DNA of 64,000 bases from Dastarcus helophoroides (Eukaryota > Arthropoda > Insecta > Coleoptera > Bothrideridae). Location: assembly GCA_028583605.1 (NCBI GenBank), contig CM053331.1:14678857-14742856 (forward strand). The letters are read 5' to 3'. The notes below the pieces were generated by a model. That model did not search any database, was not told where the DNA came from, and saw only the letters and a list, made by a program, of their open reading frames with translations. The translations under genes and the position numbers were made by a program. Positions within the stretch are counted from its first letter, which is position 1, and the number at the start of each line of letters is the position of its first letter. Shown here piece after piece: positions 1 to 13,060 of this stretch.

Positions 1-235
1 TAACCAGGATATCGTTTAATATTAAGATCATTGGACACACTGTATAAGTAAAAATTTCAAAGTGAAGTTAAAATTTTGTAGATATTCTCTGTATCTTTTT
101 TGCAAAGTATTAGTATTTCTTTTCATGTTTGCAGTCGCTGTTTGGGGCAATCTATAACAGATTGCCAATCCTTAACAGAAGGTTACTGATAATTTAAAAT
201 TGTAAAAGCAGTAACTGTCGAAGAAAAGGCCAATG
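1..235. other. Unassigned AT-rich non-coding sequence
   Basis: I see no open frame with protein-like composition, no terminal repeat and no recognisable RNA gene here. Confidence 0.5.
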
Positions 236-545
236 AAACATGAATAAAATTTCAAAATCGAAGTCGATTTTCTTAAAATGATCGAAATTTTCAACAAAAA
301 TTGAATTCCCCAAGAAAAGTCGAAATTTTCATTAAAAAAGGCAACATTTTGAAAAAGCTCGGGATTTCAGAAAAAGTCCAAATATTCAAAAAAGAATTAA
401 TTTTTCAAAAAAGTAAGAATTTTGAACTAGTAAAAATTTTAAAAAAATGGAAAGTTTGAAAACTTAACAAAAAATCTGAGAAAAAATCGAAATTATGGAG
501 TCAAAATTTTAAAACAGGTCCGAATTAAAAAAAAAACAAAAAATT
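236..545. repeat. Degenerate AAATTTTC-type low-complexity repeat
   Basis: The motif TCGAAATTTTC with A-rich spacers recurs imperfectly every 20-35 bases (for example near 245, 284, 328, 430 and 490). The same composition returns at about 32.5-34.4, 37.9-38.9 and 59.6-59.9 kb. It looks like an old, decayed simple or satellite-like repeat with no coding potential. Confidence 0.5.
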
Positions 546-703
546 CGATGAGAGCCAGAATTGAAACTGTATGGTGAGCAGCAGGGTAAAGTTCTGTAGC
601 TCCTACTACATTCTTCGCTAGTAAAAATATTATTAGCATGAAGGTACATTAACATAAGGTGCACATTCTAAAATTATTTTTTAATATACAGGCTGAAGAT
701 ATA

Positions 704-2473
704 CAGTGTGTCCCACCGGGAATCGCTGCGATCGATATCTGGCAAAGTACTTATTTAAAATATTTGAAAATTTAAGAACTTAGCAAAGACAATAGGACCA
801 ACACAAATAAAATATTTGCAAAGTTGTAGTACTTTCGGTTATACCGGAAGTTGACACCAACTTAGTTATTTTAAATGAGACACCCTATATATTTTTGCCT
901 TTTTTAATTTAGTTTAATATTTAAAGGCCACTTGGAATAACAGACATTGTTCCTAAAATTTTTAGTTTTTAAGATAACTGAATTTCTACAAAAAAATCGA
1001 CACATGCAAGGTTTCACTAAATTCTTTGAATCTTCTTCCAAAAACTAGATGTTTACTTAATATTTGGTATGTAGGTAGAATACATACAAAGCTATCTTGC
1101 ACAACTTTCATAAGTCCAAAAACATTATACCGAGTGTTGAATTCGAGTCTGCATGTATTGGTAAATTCAAATAGCGATAACTTTGTTATATCAAATGGAA
1201 CACCCTATATTCTTAGCTTATCTTATGAATATTTTAGTTATCTTTCACCTATACTTTCTAAGAATTGCTCTTACAACTTTTAGAAATAATTGCAATTCTT
1301 TACTTTTTTTGTCATTTCACATTAAATGAACTCTTATCGGGTCGCATATCAGTGACATTATGAGTAGAAATAATCTCTGTCGACAATTATACTGTTTGAA
1401 AACCATTTGTCAAATTATTTATAGTTGATTTTATAGTGTGTAGTGAAACTAAAATGAAAACATGCCTGATCATTCTTTTTAGTAATGAGAATTATTTTAA
1501 ATTGTTTATTATTTTCTGACTATGTAGCAGAATAATATCACAAACACGTGACACAGTGATAAATTTGCTGTTCGATATCCAATAAAGCCTCCATGAAATC
1601 CAATAAAGCGAATGGTAAAAAATCTTACCAATTTCAACTTCGTCAAAGAGAAGTCAGATAGAAGAAAATCTGTTGATAATAAAAATGTCGAAATAGGATT
1701 TCCAATTATGTGAACTAGTCATCCCATACTATGAACTACTATAAATAATTTTACTGATTGTTTCATAATTTAAATGTCGATATCGATTGTTTTTTTAAGT
1801 ACATTTCATTTGTTTCTACCTATCATGTCACTGATATGCTACTCAGTAAGAATTTAATGGCCGTGAAATAAAAATAAAAGTTAAAATTACAATTACTTCA
1901 AAAAGTTGTAAAAGAAACTCCCGCAATGCATATATCTGTTGAAAGATAATTTAAATCTGCATTAGATAGGTCAAAAAAAATATAGGGTATTCCATTTCAG
2001 ATAACAAAGTTATCGCTGTTTGAATGTATTAAAATATACAGTCGTGAAATCACCACTGTCTAAAATGTTTTTTAATCTATGAAAGTTGTGCAAGATGGCT
2101 TTCTATGTGTTCCATTTTCGTACCAAATATGAAACAAATATCTAGTTTCTGAAAAAAGATTCAAAGAATTTAGTGGGAACTTTTTTTATAAAAATCCAAT
2201 TATCTCAAAAACTTTTAATTTTCAGAACAATGTTTATTATTTAAAGTGACCTTAAAATATAAAATAAAATTCAAAAATGCAAAAATATATAGGATGTATT
2301 ATTTAAAATAACCAAGTTTGTGTCAACTTCCGGTAAAACCTGAAGTATTTCAACTTTGCGAATATTTTAGTTGTGTTGACCTCGTCGACTTTGCTAAGTT
2401 GTTAAACTTTCAAATTTTTTAGAAAAGGACTTTGTCAGATATCGATAGCGGAGATTCCCGGTGGGACACACTG
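704..2473. mobile_element. Family J long-arm palindromic TIR element, copy J1
   Basis: The termini are CAGTGTGTCCCACCGGGAAT on the left and its inverse on the right, each flanked by TA (702-703 and 2474-2475). Inverted similarity continues inward for roughly 580 bases on each side (about 704-1290 with 1880-2473). The element has no credible ORF; the 85-codon frame at 1026-1283 lies inside the arm. A TA duplication with CAG...CTG ends fits the Tc1/mariner/pogo type of non-autonomous DNA transposon. Copies A2 and A3 retain the uninterrupted TACAGNGTGG host sequence, which proves the insertion. Related copies are J2 (40448-41272) and J3 (61029 to the window end). Confidence 0.85.
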
Positions 2474-2967
2474 TACAGAGTGGTGCATTAAATATGCCTT
2501 TTTGTAAATAGAACACTTTATATATTTTTACGTAATTAAATTTATTGCAAAATGCCGATGAAAATGATATCAAACAATATAGTCTGCGGTCAGCAATTTT
2601 TGAGACATTTAGAAAAATTATGAAAATTAGGCCCAAATTGCAAGCGTGCTTGAAAGGCGGGAAACACCCAAATAATTTTATTTTTAGAGCAGAATATTTT
2701 AGAACATCTTTTCCTTAAAAAACAATGTAATTTTATTTAAATAATATTTGAAGTTACACAAGGAGACAAGCAAACGCAAAAGGCTATTTTCCCCAGAAAA
2801 GTCAAATAGCAGCCCCTGTATGTTATTTTCCATTTTTATTAATCAAGAGCTAAGCTTTGTTTTAATAGAAATATCTATGGGGCTATGATAACGAAGGCTT
2901 CCCCGGCCAGAGTCAGTACAGGATATACTTCTTCCGGGATTGGACCGTGTCAAAGAACTACTAAAAG

Positions 2968-3012
2968 TGTTCGACGTTTCGCCCACCATCGTAGGGGGCT
3001 TCTTCAGGAACA
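2968..3012 (-). ncRNA. Hammerhead ribozyme-like motif in left arm of B1
   Basis: Read on the minus strand this gives helix I strand UGUUC, core CUGAAGA, one extra A, helix II GCCC...GGGC, core GAAA, minimal helix III (A-C/G-U with no loop), cleavage-site C, then GAACA closing helix I. The additional A after the CUGAAGA core departs from the strict consensus, so activity is uncertain. The helix III layout is that of minimal, dimer-type hammerheads. Confidence 0.6.
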
Positions 3013-3096
3013 AAGAAAGAAAAATAGATGAAAAGAGGAATATGAGGGAATATGCAAAAAAGAAAAATAAAAATAAAAGGCCAATTTCAAAACATC

Positions 3097-3385
3097 AGAG
3101 CACCATGTCCACCATACCAGAGGCGAAACTCTTCTGAATTGAAAATTGGTACAAAGGATAAGAAAGTTTAGACAGAAGAGCACGGTAACTCAGTATGTCC
3201 ACCATACCAGAGGCGAAACTCTTCTGAATTGAAACTTGGTACAAAAGAAAGTTTAGGCAGAAGAGCACGGTAACTCAGTATGTCCACCATACCAGAGGCG
3301 AAACTCTTCTTCAGAAGAGTTACCGTGCTCTTCTGTCTAAACTTTCTTATCCTTTGTACCAATTTTCAACTCAGAAGAGTTTCGC
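3097..3385. repeat. Minisatellite inside B1, period about 85 bp
   Basis: A unit containing TGTCCACCATACCAGAGGCG, AACTCTTCTGAATTGAAA, TTGGTACAAA and CAGAAGAGCACGGTAACTCA repeats about two and a half times in direct orientation. It then switches to inverse orientation near 3310 and runs for a little over one unit. The same unit is repeated in B3 at 22195-22425. Confidence 0.8.
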
Positions 3386-3501
3386 CTCTGGTATGGTGGA
3401 CATACCGAGTTACCGTGCTCTAATGTTTTGAAATTGGCCTTTTAATTTTTCTTTTTTTGCATATTCCCTCATATTCCTCTTTTCATCTATTTTTCTTTCT
3501 T

Positions 3502-3546
3502 TGTTCCTGAAGAAGCCCCCTACGATGGTGGGCGAAACGTCGAACA
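3502..3546 (+). ncRNA. Hammerhead ribozyme-like motif in right arm of B1
   Basis: UGUUC (3502-3506) pairs with GAACA (3542-3546) as helix I. CUGAAGA is 3507-3513. Helix II is GCCC (3515-3518) with GGGC (3530-3533). GAAA is 3534-3537, followed by the loopless C-G/U helix III and cleavage-site C at 3541. A single extra A (3514) sits between the core and helix II. Confidence 0.6.
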
Positions 3547-3650
3547 CTTTTAGTAGTTCTTTGACACGGTCCAATCCCGGAAGAAGTATATCCTGTATCT
3601 ATGGGGCTAATTTTTATGGTTCGGGAGATATTAAATTTTAAATTAAAAAA

Positions 3651-4219
3651 AGATTCGTTAGATTTACTTTAGTAAAATGTGTTTTTACGTTAGTTTTTGG
3701 ACCTAAGCCAAAATTGTGCCTAGAAAATGCATTAATTTAATTCATTTTTCTAATTTTACTCACATAAATTACACATTTTCAAAAAGTCTCAATTAGAAAA
3801 TATATTGGTTTGGATCCTGTCATCTACACCAATTTCTGTAAAGCTATGCTCTGCGTTCTCTATACAAGTCACATTATTTAAGAAAAAAGGGTAAAACTAG
3901 TGCATGATGCAAAATTCGTTCATTCAATTTTACGTTTGTTTTGGTCAAGAAAAGTAACGAAACAAACACATTTTCCACAATGACAATAAAAAACTATTAA
4001 TAAATGTATTTTATGGAGGATATTTTCAAAAAGAAAATATGTTGAAACTATATTGTGGCCTAATCAGGCTAAAATACAATAAAAACAGTTGTATATTTTA
4101 CCTTGGATTGGTTAAATCGCAACGGGGACGAGATATATCGAATTTTTGGTTTGGTTGACTTTTTTGAAATTGTCCGGAAAAAATTTGTTACTTAGTATTT
4201 TTCCTTACTGGTATTAACG
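3651..4219. other. Unassigned AT-rich non-coding sequence
   Basis: I see no supported gene or terminal repeat. The stretch may include the decayed right end of A1. Confidence 0.4.
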
Positions 4220-5017
4220 ACAACAGTAAAATTTGAATATCAACTCTTGTTTAGGTCGTCTAAATCAATCCGTTTTTAAGTTATCAGCATTTAAAAGGTT
4301 TAATATATTTTGATGTGATATTTTATTCTCAAAATATCAAATATACGGAGAAGCAATCACAGCAACAGTAAATAGCAACAACAATTATTGGTAACAGAGA
4401 CAATGACAAATTTTAAATCCAATGTTGGAAGTGTCTACCACCTTCTTCAAAATATTTCAAATTACACTTTCTTAAATGTTAAAATCAAAATATCCTTAAT
4501 ATATTTAAAGGTATTTACAGCTTCCTGGATCATTTACTGCAACTCCAGACGAGAATTTAATCCTTTTTGATAAACTAAATGCTTCAAATTTGAAAAAATA
4601 TAGTAATATGTGTGAGCTTTAAGAAATCATATTAAGATACATTAAAACTTTTAAATCCAAACAGTTTAGAGACCAATTGATTTAGAACAGTTAAACAAGA
4701 TAACCTTTTCTTTGTAAAATTGATTTTTCTTTCATATTGTCTGTGAGTTTTAAACATAATTCAACAGGCAGAAAAATTGTTTTAATTTACCTGAATAATA
4801 CGGCGAAACTATGGTTTTCTAAGAAAAAGATCAAAATGCGCTTAATATTTATAATTGTTACACCAAAAAATATAACACTTTCAATTTTAGGATTTATAGC
4901 ATCAAAACATTCTTGATTACTGAGAAATTTTAGAATAAAGTTTAAGCTCTGAAAGCTCTGTATCTTGCAAAAAAATATTCCAGGGAAGTGTTGGCCCATT
5001 CATTCTGACTCACCCTG
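4220..5017. mobile_element. Family D TIR element, partial copy D2
   Basis: The right end reads GGCCCATTCATTCTGACTCA then CCCTG at 5017, followed by TA, and matches the termini of D1 (13500-14109). The block at about 4640-4760 resembles D1 around 13730-13830. The block at about 4225-4300 is the same sequence inverted, so the copy keeps a foldback structure. The left terminal repeat is missing or too diverged to see. The short frames across it are not protein-like. Confidence 0.55.
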
Positions 5018-8000
5018 TATAGTCTAGATTTGGCCTGAGAAAAAATCGATAAGAAGCAATATACTAAGCCTGCCAATATATTTAAAATGTCCATAAGTGT
5101 CTAAAACTTTACTGCTAAAAATACCTTACCGCAAATGGATCATTTTTTCACCACATGGCAAAGGCGTCAAAAGTGACTATTAATTTTAACATATCGAAGA
5201 CACGGAGTTCTTGCGTATTTCAAAGTTGTCCCCTATATTTGCCCTTATCTTTCCTTATATCCAATCTGCCATAAAATCTTGGTAATGTCCCAGGGACTTA
5301 CAAAATGGGGAAGTTAGGTGAACAAATCTTATAACATTTGTTTTACTTAATCAACTGCTAGAAACCGTTCTTCTCAAGAAATCATCAATGTGCCATCAAA
5401 AGCTATAGCTGCCTTTAATCCAACTTTGTGAACCAATCAAGGAGATGTCGGTTCCTGTTTTCGCTGCCTGCCTTCGCTCCAGTCTCATAGCATTTTATCC
5501 AGGGAGCGATAAAAGTGAAAAATAACCCCTACGTTCCTGTTTACGATTTTTATTACTTACTAGATATAAAAGCCGTTCACGATTAAATTTATCATGAAAT
5601 ACGTCTGTCAGTGTTTAAAGCTTCTAACAACGTGATTTTTTATTTTTTTATTATCCGACAAGATGTAGAATCGACGAGAAAACATTGTATTTATAAAATG
5701 ACACTGATAAATGTTTTGTAGGATGAGAATCGGTGATAAAAAAAACCAATTTTTCATTTTCACAAATCATTTATGCAATAAATTCATTTGTTAAACCACG
5801 ATTTTTATGTGCCGTTAATAATTGTGTTGCATAAAGACCAGCACTTAATTTTTTAATATTTTTTCAGTAGATATTTAACATAAGTTATTGATAATTCTAT
5901 ACAGGCTGGAGCCAATTTGATTTCCACTACAGGTAACTCAAAAACTATTATAGATTCAAGAAAGCTAAAGTAAGCTAAGTAGTGCAGAATGTAATGTCAA
6001 ACAATATTCCGCTGAGAAAATAACTGAATTCTAATTCGTCTTAGTTTTATTTAGAAAAATACTGAAAATTGCATTTTTAATAAGATCAGCTGTAATTTGT
6101 TTATTTGAGTTCCCATCGAAAAGAATCAAAATCTATGGTTGGCTGTTTTTTAAGACTTTTTCATTGGTGTAGGTAATTTTTTTATACAATATACTGTTTC
6201 TAAGAAAATTATTTCAACTTTATTACTTCATACGAACGCCATCTTGACATTTATAGTTGTTGTATTCCTTATATTTTTTTGTTAATCTGATAGAGGGTTA
6301 AAGCATACTTCAATTGTGGTAAAATAAGTTAAATAATTTAATTTCTCAAAATTTGGTATTAAAATCTGAGATTCAGCAAAAAATTTTTATCACAAAATCT
6401 TAAATTGTGTTTGATATCTAAGATCAAAGTTAAGTATTTTTATAAAAATGTTAGAATTTAGAAGAGAGCTCAATTTATTAAAAACATGTTTTTTAAATTT
6501 CATATTTTACCCCCAAATATTTCCTTTTTTCTCAAATTTTCAATATCGATTTCGAGTTTAAGTTGAAAGATCAAAACTAAAGTCAGGGAGTTGAGAATGA
6601 ACGCCAAATTTTAGGGATTTGTTTATTTAAATTATGAGTGCTTATTGAAGTATTACTTTTTTTTTTCACAATTTTAAGTTGAAACTTGAAGTGTGAAAAA
6701 CGTTGATTTAATTTCTCAAAATTTTTAATCATCTTCAAAAAGTTTAACGTAAAAAAAAATATTTTTTTTTCTATTTGAATTAGTTCTAATTAACACAAAA
6801 AGCGCTAATATTATCATTGACGTCATAGTATCACTTATGAGATTAAATAACATGTTGGTTGAATTATTAGTAAAAATAAAGTTAATGCTACAAAATGTTG
6901 TAATGCATATTACCATTGAATTCATCAATAATTAATTCAAAATAAAACAAAAGGGAGACATCGCATATTTAACATATATAGTCCCCTTACAATAGAACAA
7001 CTCTTGTAAACATACATCCCTTAAGTTTAGAGAAGGAACATAATTAACTTAATTGTTACAGTAACACGTAATGCAGTTGTGTCAGACAAGGAAAAGGCAC
7101 GGCTATAAGGAGATAAATTTATTAGAGCATGTATTTGCATAATCCGGCAAGTAGACTAGTTGGAAGATCGAGATTAAACATTAAATCAAATTTTACTGAA
7201 ACTTGCGCAGAAGAAATTCAAAACGATAAGGAATAAAGGCACCTTCGGAGCTATTCCGTAGATAATTCATAGAGCTGAATTTAAATAACAACGCTAAAAG
7301 TAATGTCATTTTATGCTTTGATATCAGGACCGATAATGAGATTGTAAATTAAGTTTATATGAAAGAAGGATTCCTTTGTAGCAAAACGAGCAATTTTATA
7401 TATCCGACGTAGTCCTGAAGGTAATAAAGCATCAGAGTTTGTAGATTTGTGACCTACCACTTAAATATAATTATACTGCCGGTTTTTGTCCTAACGGGAT
7501 AGAATCGAAAACATTTTATTTATATTTCTTCTAATCAGTATGTATTTATATAATTATTCTAATTTAATCCATTTTTTATCCAAATTGCGTTAAAAACCAA
7601 AAACCATTTTGTTGCAAATTTAGCACAATTTCTCTGTGATGCCAGCCGGCAAAATCTGGACATTATTTCTGTAAGAAATGCCAAATATTACGTTTCATGT
7701 ATAAGTGCAAGATCCGCTCAGGTAAATAAATTTTTGCGAGTATTTTTGAAATTGTCTAAATAATGCTTTACCAAAATGTTCTCTATATCAAACCAGAAGT
7801 GAACTCTTTCAGTGATGCTAATTTTTTACCAAACGCACGTCTTGCTTTATCAACTGATCAAGATTATGCAACACCACCATATCATCTTTTATAACAATTT
7901 TTGAAGTATATGCATATATGCACGTGATTTTGACAATAGTAGTACACTCTGCGGACAATATTTTCTCTATAAGAATCCTATATTTTATCGGCCACAACTA

Positions 8001-10677
8001 TACTTTAAGACTTGAATATAAGGGCATAAAATATGTTTTCATTTCAATCCATTTTCACAATCATTATTACTGAGCATGCAAATTAACATTGGAAATAGGA
8101 ATAATTTGACACATTGATTGATTGTGAATTATCGCAGCAATTTTGATTTTGGCCTATTCTTCAAGAAGTCTTTCACGAAAGTGGAGGAGAAACGTACATT
8201 ACATTTTATACCAACTCTGGCAGTATAATTCTTCGAAATTTTTAGATACGCTACATATCACTTTGGCAGAAAAGTCAACTATAAAGAATTCCATATCATT
8301 CTTAATGATACCTTAAACTAATTATAATAAGCATAGCAATTAAGTGGCATTACTGGAAAAATTAAATTTTTATTAAAAAAATCAACTTAAATATCATATT
8401 TTAATAAGACACATTTTAGGAGGATGAATAGAGGTTAACGTTCTTTGACCAACCAATATCTCCTGTCCAAAAGCAAGCAACTAAGTTGTACATTTACAAG
8501 ATTACAATTAACCACGGATTTGAGGGCTAACATGCGGCTATTCTATGTGACCAACAAAGCACTTGATTCTCAATTGGTTTTGCACTCTTGTTATAACTTA
8601 ATACTCCGCAAATTAACTTTACTGAATTCAGCTGGCCAATTGCATTTCGTCCTCCAAATTCGCAACATAATTAACAATACCAAAGCGTAAATATTTAATT
8701 ATCTCTCTCTTAATTAGCGAATTATTTCATTTTCTTGTTCATTACCAATTTTTATATAACTCCCTTGCGGTTCTAAAATAATAAGAGCAACAGAAATGTA
8801 AAATGTTAAAAATATATTCATTTTAAGCGTATGTGCGTAATAGTGAAAAGTTATTAAAGAATCATGTAAGTTATTTAAGGCAAAAATTAAATTTTTATAA
8901 AAAAAATATTCTCACATGGTTAGGTATAGCTGATAGTTAAACTTTCATGCTTAAGCTTATTCGATACAGTTAAATTTTCGATTCTTTTGGGCCTTAATTA
9001 AAAAATTTTAATTTGAACTTCAAATTTCCAAAAAAGCAGCAAAAAGTTCGTGCTCAAGCTCAACATACAAATCTACTTTTCTCTTATGAAAAAAAAACTG
9101 TTAACACTCACACACCTTATGCCACATGCGTTTGACAAAAATCTTCGGCTCGGGACTTCCGCCAAAATACTGCTTATCCTTTCTTTCCCGAGTATCATGC
9201 GAGAAGAGACTTCTGACCAAAATATAAACTTTGTTCTAATTTTTGACTAATATATAGCTCTCATAGTAAGCGAGATCCAATCCCAAAAAATATTATATCA
9301 GTAGCAAACACGACACAAATTTATCACTAAATAAAGGAATCATATTTACCTTATTTCCAAAAGGACTCCTCATTACGTTCATCAGCATGCTGCATTATAT
9401 CGCAACTGTAAGAAGGAAACTTGATGGGCGCAATGAAAATTTAAAAAGAAGAAAAATCATCTAAGCAAATGCACTACACCACATTCTGTTGTTAAAGATC
9501 TGGCAAAACGCAAAGACCAATATCCTTACAAAAAATCTTTAAATTGTTAAGAGGCAAGAAAGTTGGAACAAGCTGGTCCATTCCATGACCAAGTCATTCA
9601 CTAACTTCTTCATGAGCTAAAAAATTCTTCATACTAATAAAATGTTAAAATTTAAGTTACATAATTTTGGTCGAAAGGATCCTAAATAAAAACTCAAGGT
9701 TGACAATTATAATTTCAACGAAAATGATCTCAAAAAAAGTTAGCTCATTAGAGGTGGATCCTCTAATTGTTTCTAAATTAGCTGGATTAATTCCTCTGGG
9801 GCAGAATTTTAATACAAAAAATGAAGTATAGCTAAATCCAGCTTTCTTTTATTCGAAAGTGAGAGTATATTTGACCCGAATTGCAGATGAAATGGAAAAA
9901 TTCATTGAAAAAAGAGTCGCCAACCCCAATTCAAATTTTATGCAAATGTTGTATTCAATTATGTAAATTATTTTTATTTCAGTGAGATAATTGTGCCTTG
10001 CCAGTTCATCTTTCATTAATAAACTCTAATTAATGTTCTACCACAAAGTTAAGAAGGGCTTAATTGGATAGAAGGGAAAAAGTTTTAATCGTAATGAAGG
10101 CAGCTCTTTCCACAATCGGCATTCATATTTCAAGTTTATTTTCTTTCAAAGAAGCCTACATTTTTTGCGAGGAGAATATTTCATGTCAAATTAGGTGTAC
10201 AATTTATGCTCATGATTTATTTTAAAGGACTTTACAGTATAATCCAGTAAAATATCTTTGGTCCTGCTTGAGTTAAAAAATTGAATAAGGTTATACGATA
10301 TCAAAGTCTGACAAATAAAAAAGTCGGGTTATCTAAGCGGACAATAATCAGAAAAAATAATTTTTTAGAATCCGGCTTAAAGTTTGTGAGAATCGACGCT
10401 GTAGAAAATTATCTGCCCTGGAAAGTATTTTTGTTTTCTGTAGGGAAAGGTAATGAAAACGTAATTGGCATCGCAAGAAGCAGTTAATCATTAAAGCAAT
10501 GTTGATGTAAAATAAATATACCTGCAGTGAATATTGCGGTCTTTACTTCAAAGAGAACAAATTAGAAAACATATAACTCATAAGCCTTTTTATCTGTAAA
10601 TGGAAAAATATTTAATGGTTAAGATAAATGTATATAATTTTATACATTATTAATTAGAATGTGGCTATCTATACATA
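5018..10677. other. Large non-coding stretch, no gene recognised
   Basis: No ORF here has recognisable protein character; the 81-codon frame at 8445-8690 shows no motif. No terminal inverted repeats stand out. Sequence at about 6930-7450, 8440-8700 and 9960-10140 is of higher complexity than the surrounding AT-rich background, with TAATTA and ATTTGCAT type words. These would be candidate conserved non-coding DNA, but nothing in a single sequence proves that. Confidence 0.5.
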
Positions 10678-11079
10678 CAGTAGGGGAGACTGTTGTACCT
10701 TGGAAAATTTTTTTAATATTTGTAGTTCTCACTACTTAAACACTATTTTCTATTAAAACAATATTTTTATCTCGTCTAGTATATCAGTACTTTGAAGTAT
10801 ATACCTATGAATATATAAAAATTTGGAAAATACATAACAAAACAACATTTCATTTTCTGAATTTTAATGTTCCATAGTAAAATCGAATCCCGTACCTTGA
10901 AACGGGTATGCATGTACCTTGAGACATGAGTTTTCTGGTCATTTGTTAGGATTTAATACACCCATTGCCAGACAAATATTTATTAAAAAAATAACAGTAA
11001 TATTAGACATTTTATTTTACATTGTAATTGTTAAAATCAAATTGAAACCATAGCTGGCTTGCAACTCTATCGAACCCCT

Positions 11080-12863
11080 TCATTGAAATGGTTGAGGAAG
11101 TTTCATCACAATATCGTTGTCATTCACATCAAATATTTGCTCCGACTCCCTAACAAATTTGTTGCTACTTCCAAGGCTCTTATAAAATTCAGTGTGAAAT
11201 TCACTGTCTAATAAATCTTTTGATATAATTTTTTCAATGTAGCAGGCAGTCAATCCTCTTTTATTAGGAAACTGGATCAGAACATAATCGCCAGCTTCAT
11301 AATGGAAAATATTCTTATTGACTTTTTTGATTCTAGATTCCTGTTTAGCGTTTTTCTTTGAACTCGATGACCGCTTTTCTTTCCGCTTTTTTATTTCTTC
11401 TTCTTCTTGCACTTCTGGCATTTTAGTTACAATACGGGTGTCTCCAGATTCCTTTCCCATTTTTACATTTCTCCTAGATGCAGCTTTTGGATATGGACAA
11501 ACTACTTTCAACAAAACAAAAGAAGTGCAGGTTTTATTAGGTGAAGGTGTCCTCTTCACGGGAGTAGATGGCCATATTGTTGAATATGAAGATGTCTACT
11601 TGCTAGTTGAGGCTGTGATAGGAGTCTAAAATAATTCATAAAGCCTGTCGGTAACAGAGAAAACAAGGTAATCCTGCTGTAAGAAAACCCCACGATCAAA
11701 AGGGTAAATTCCAGGTTTTTAAAAACCACTTAAAATATTGCTTGTTCTAAATGCTCGAGGGTAAGCTTGTTCTAAAGCTTTAGCAATATTATAAATTGTA
11801 AAGATTTAACCTGGATTCTTTCTCAACCACGCATCAATAAACTGCTCATAGAAGGTCTGCAGTGATCCATAAACAAGGATATGCAGCGGCTGAAACTTGT
11901 GTGAAGTATAGGCCGGAAATGTTAACATCACAATACCCACTTCTTTTGAATATTCTACAGCTTCTACTAATAAGTGAGTTTCGTGGTTATCGAGAATAAG
12001 TAGCACAGGCTCATTTTTTGACGGTTTCGCATGTGATACAAAATGTTTCAAAAATACTAGGAATAAACCTTCTGTGCTCCATTTAAATTGGTTAGCACCT
12101 TTAACGGTTCCAGTAGAAGCTCCAGTGATCATGAAATATTTAAAACGTACCATCGAAAAAATCAGCCTGGGAAGTATATGGTTTCCTATAGCATTCACTG
12201 CTGCAATAAGAGTTACAAACTGAACACGTTGTGCGGAAGTTACGTTCCCGATTTGTTTTTCTCCTTTGGGTGCCAGAATGTTTGCAGATTTTTGACCAGT
12301 TCTTATTGCTGTCTCATCGCTATTCCAAATTTTGTGGGAAGGTATTGTACCAAAACGGTTGTGAACAGCTTCAAGCTTATTGAAAAATTTCTCAACCTTG
12401 TTTTTGTTGAAACTTGTTGCTTCAGATTTTCTCACCGAGATGGTGTTGTTCCGCTTCATAAACCAATGCATCCATTTTTCACCCGCAATCCTGTTCACCT
12501 CATAGCTAGGAGGAAAATTCTTATTATTTGCCTTTGTAAAGTTGTAGGCCAACGCACGAAGACATTTTTTACTAAGACCATATTTCATTCTGGCCACTGT
12601 TTTTACAAAGTTTGCCAAAATTGTTTCCTTTGCATCAGTTTTTCAGAATAGGTAAATATTTCTTTTCTCTATTCTCTAAATCGTTTAAAGTGCCTTGATA
12701 GTGTGGCTAGAGAGATTTTGTAAATTTTACATGCTACTCTTAGTAAAATACCATTGCCGCAAGCAACTGCTTCTACAGTTTTCTTAAGTGAAACGACATA
12801 AACAGCTGGCTTTGTTTTTCCTTGCTTACTTCTAGGCACTTTTAATCTGTAAAAAAGAATCAT
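11080..12863 (-). pseudogene. pogo/Tigger-type transposase, inactivated
   Basis: In intact relatives this enzyme binds the TIRs through an N-terminal psq-type helix-turn-helix and cuts and pastes the element with a DDD catalytic triad. Here the HTH lies at 12863-12669 (PRSKQGKTKP near the start, VACKIYKISLATLSRHFKRF near its end). After a frameshift near 12640 the main frame runs 12618-11806, with the first two catalytic aspartates in IWNSDET and LLILDNHETH. The third motif reads FQPLHILVYG where QPLD is usual, so the last aspartate is replaced by histidine. The same frame continues through several stops (first just after NPG at about 11806) into TIYNIAKALEQAYPRAF and GIYPFDR, typical of pogo C-terminal regions, and an open tail at 11559-11080 rich in charged residues. 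Stops, frameshift and lost aspartate together make it clearly dead. Confidence 0.85.
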
Positions 12864-13060
12864 TTTTTAAATTTTCTTCAAATATTATTTGTGATTCAAA
12901 TATTCTTGTACCTTGAAACAGTTTCAAGGAGCAATGGCACAAATGTTTTAAGGTACACTAGGATAGGTTAGGTTAAACAGATTTTATATACCGACAGTGC
13001 ATGATGTGAATTTAAACAATCGATATACCAAAGGACTTACCAGAATTTAAGACACAAGTA

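Larger units (their letters stand above)
2885..3595. mobile_element. Ribozyme-bearing foldback element B1, Penelope-like type
   Basis: The insertion is bracketed by a 13-bp direct duplication TATCTATGGGGCT (2872-2884 and 3596-3608) that is single copy in family A elsewhere. It starts with 32 nt not repeated at the other end (2885-2916). Two inverted arms follow, about 2917-3120 and 3395-3597, beginning with ACAGGATATACTTCTTCCGG. Each arm carries a hammerhead-like motif (minus strand 2968-3012, plus strand 3502-3546). The middle is a minisatellite. There is no reverse transcriptase or GIY-YIG frame. The call to a Penelope-like element rests on ribozyme type, inverted terminal units and duplication length, not on protein. 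Confidence 0.65.
572..3650. mobile_element. Family A TIR element, copy A1 (interrupted by J1 and B1)
   Basis: The left end (TGGTGAGC then CAGGGTAAAG) follows a TA and matches the ends of two other copies, A2 (27723-31527) and A3 (41530-42025, inverted). Shared interior blocks include the stretch with GAAAGGCGGGAAACACCC at about 2653-2672 and the stretch ATCTATGGGGCTAATTT around 3598-3613. There is no coding sequence, so this is a non-autonomous element. J1 (704-2473) and B1 (2885-3595) are inserted into it. The right end is not clearly visible; 3650 is where similarity to A2 becomes hard to follow. Confidence 0.65.

Noticed and set aside
11318..12651. Plus-strand frames of 103 and 187 codons
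   Set aside because: Antisense shadows of the pogo transposase.
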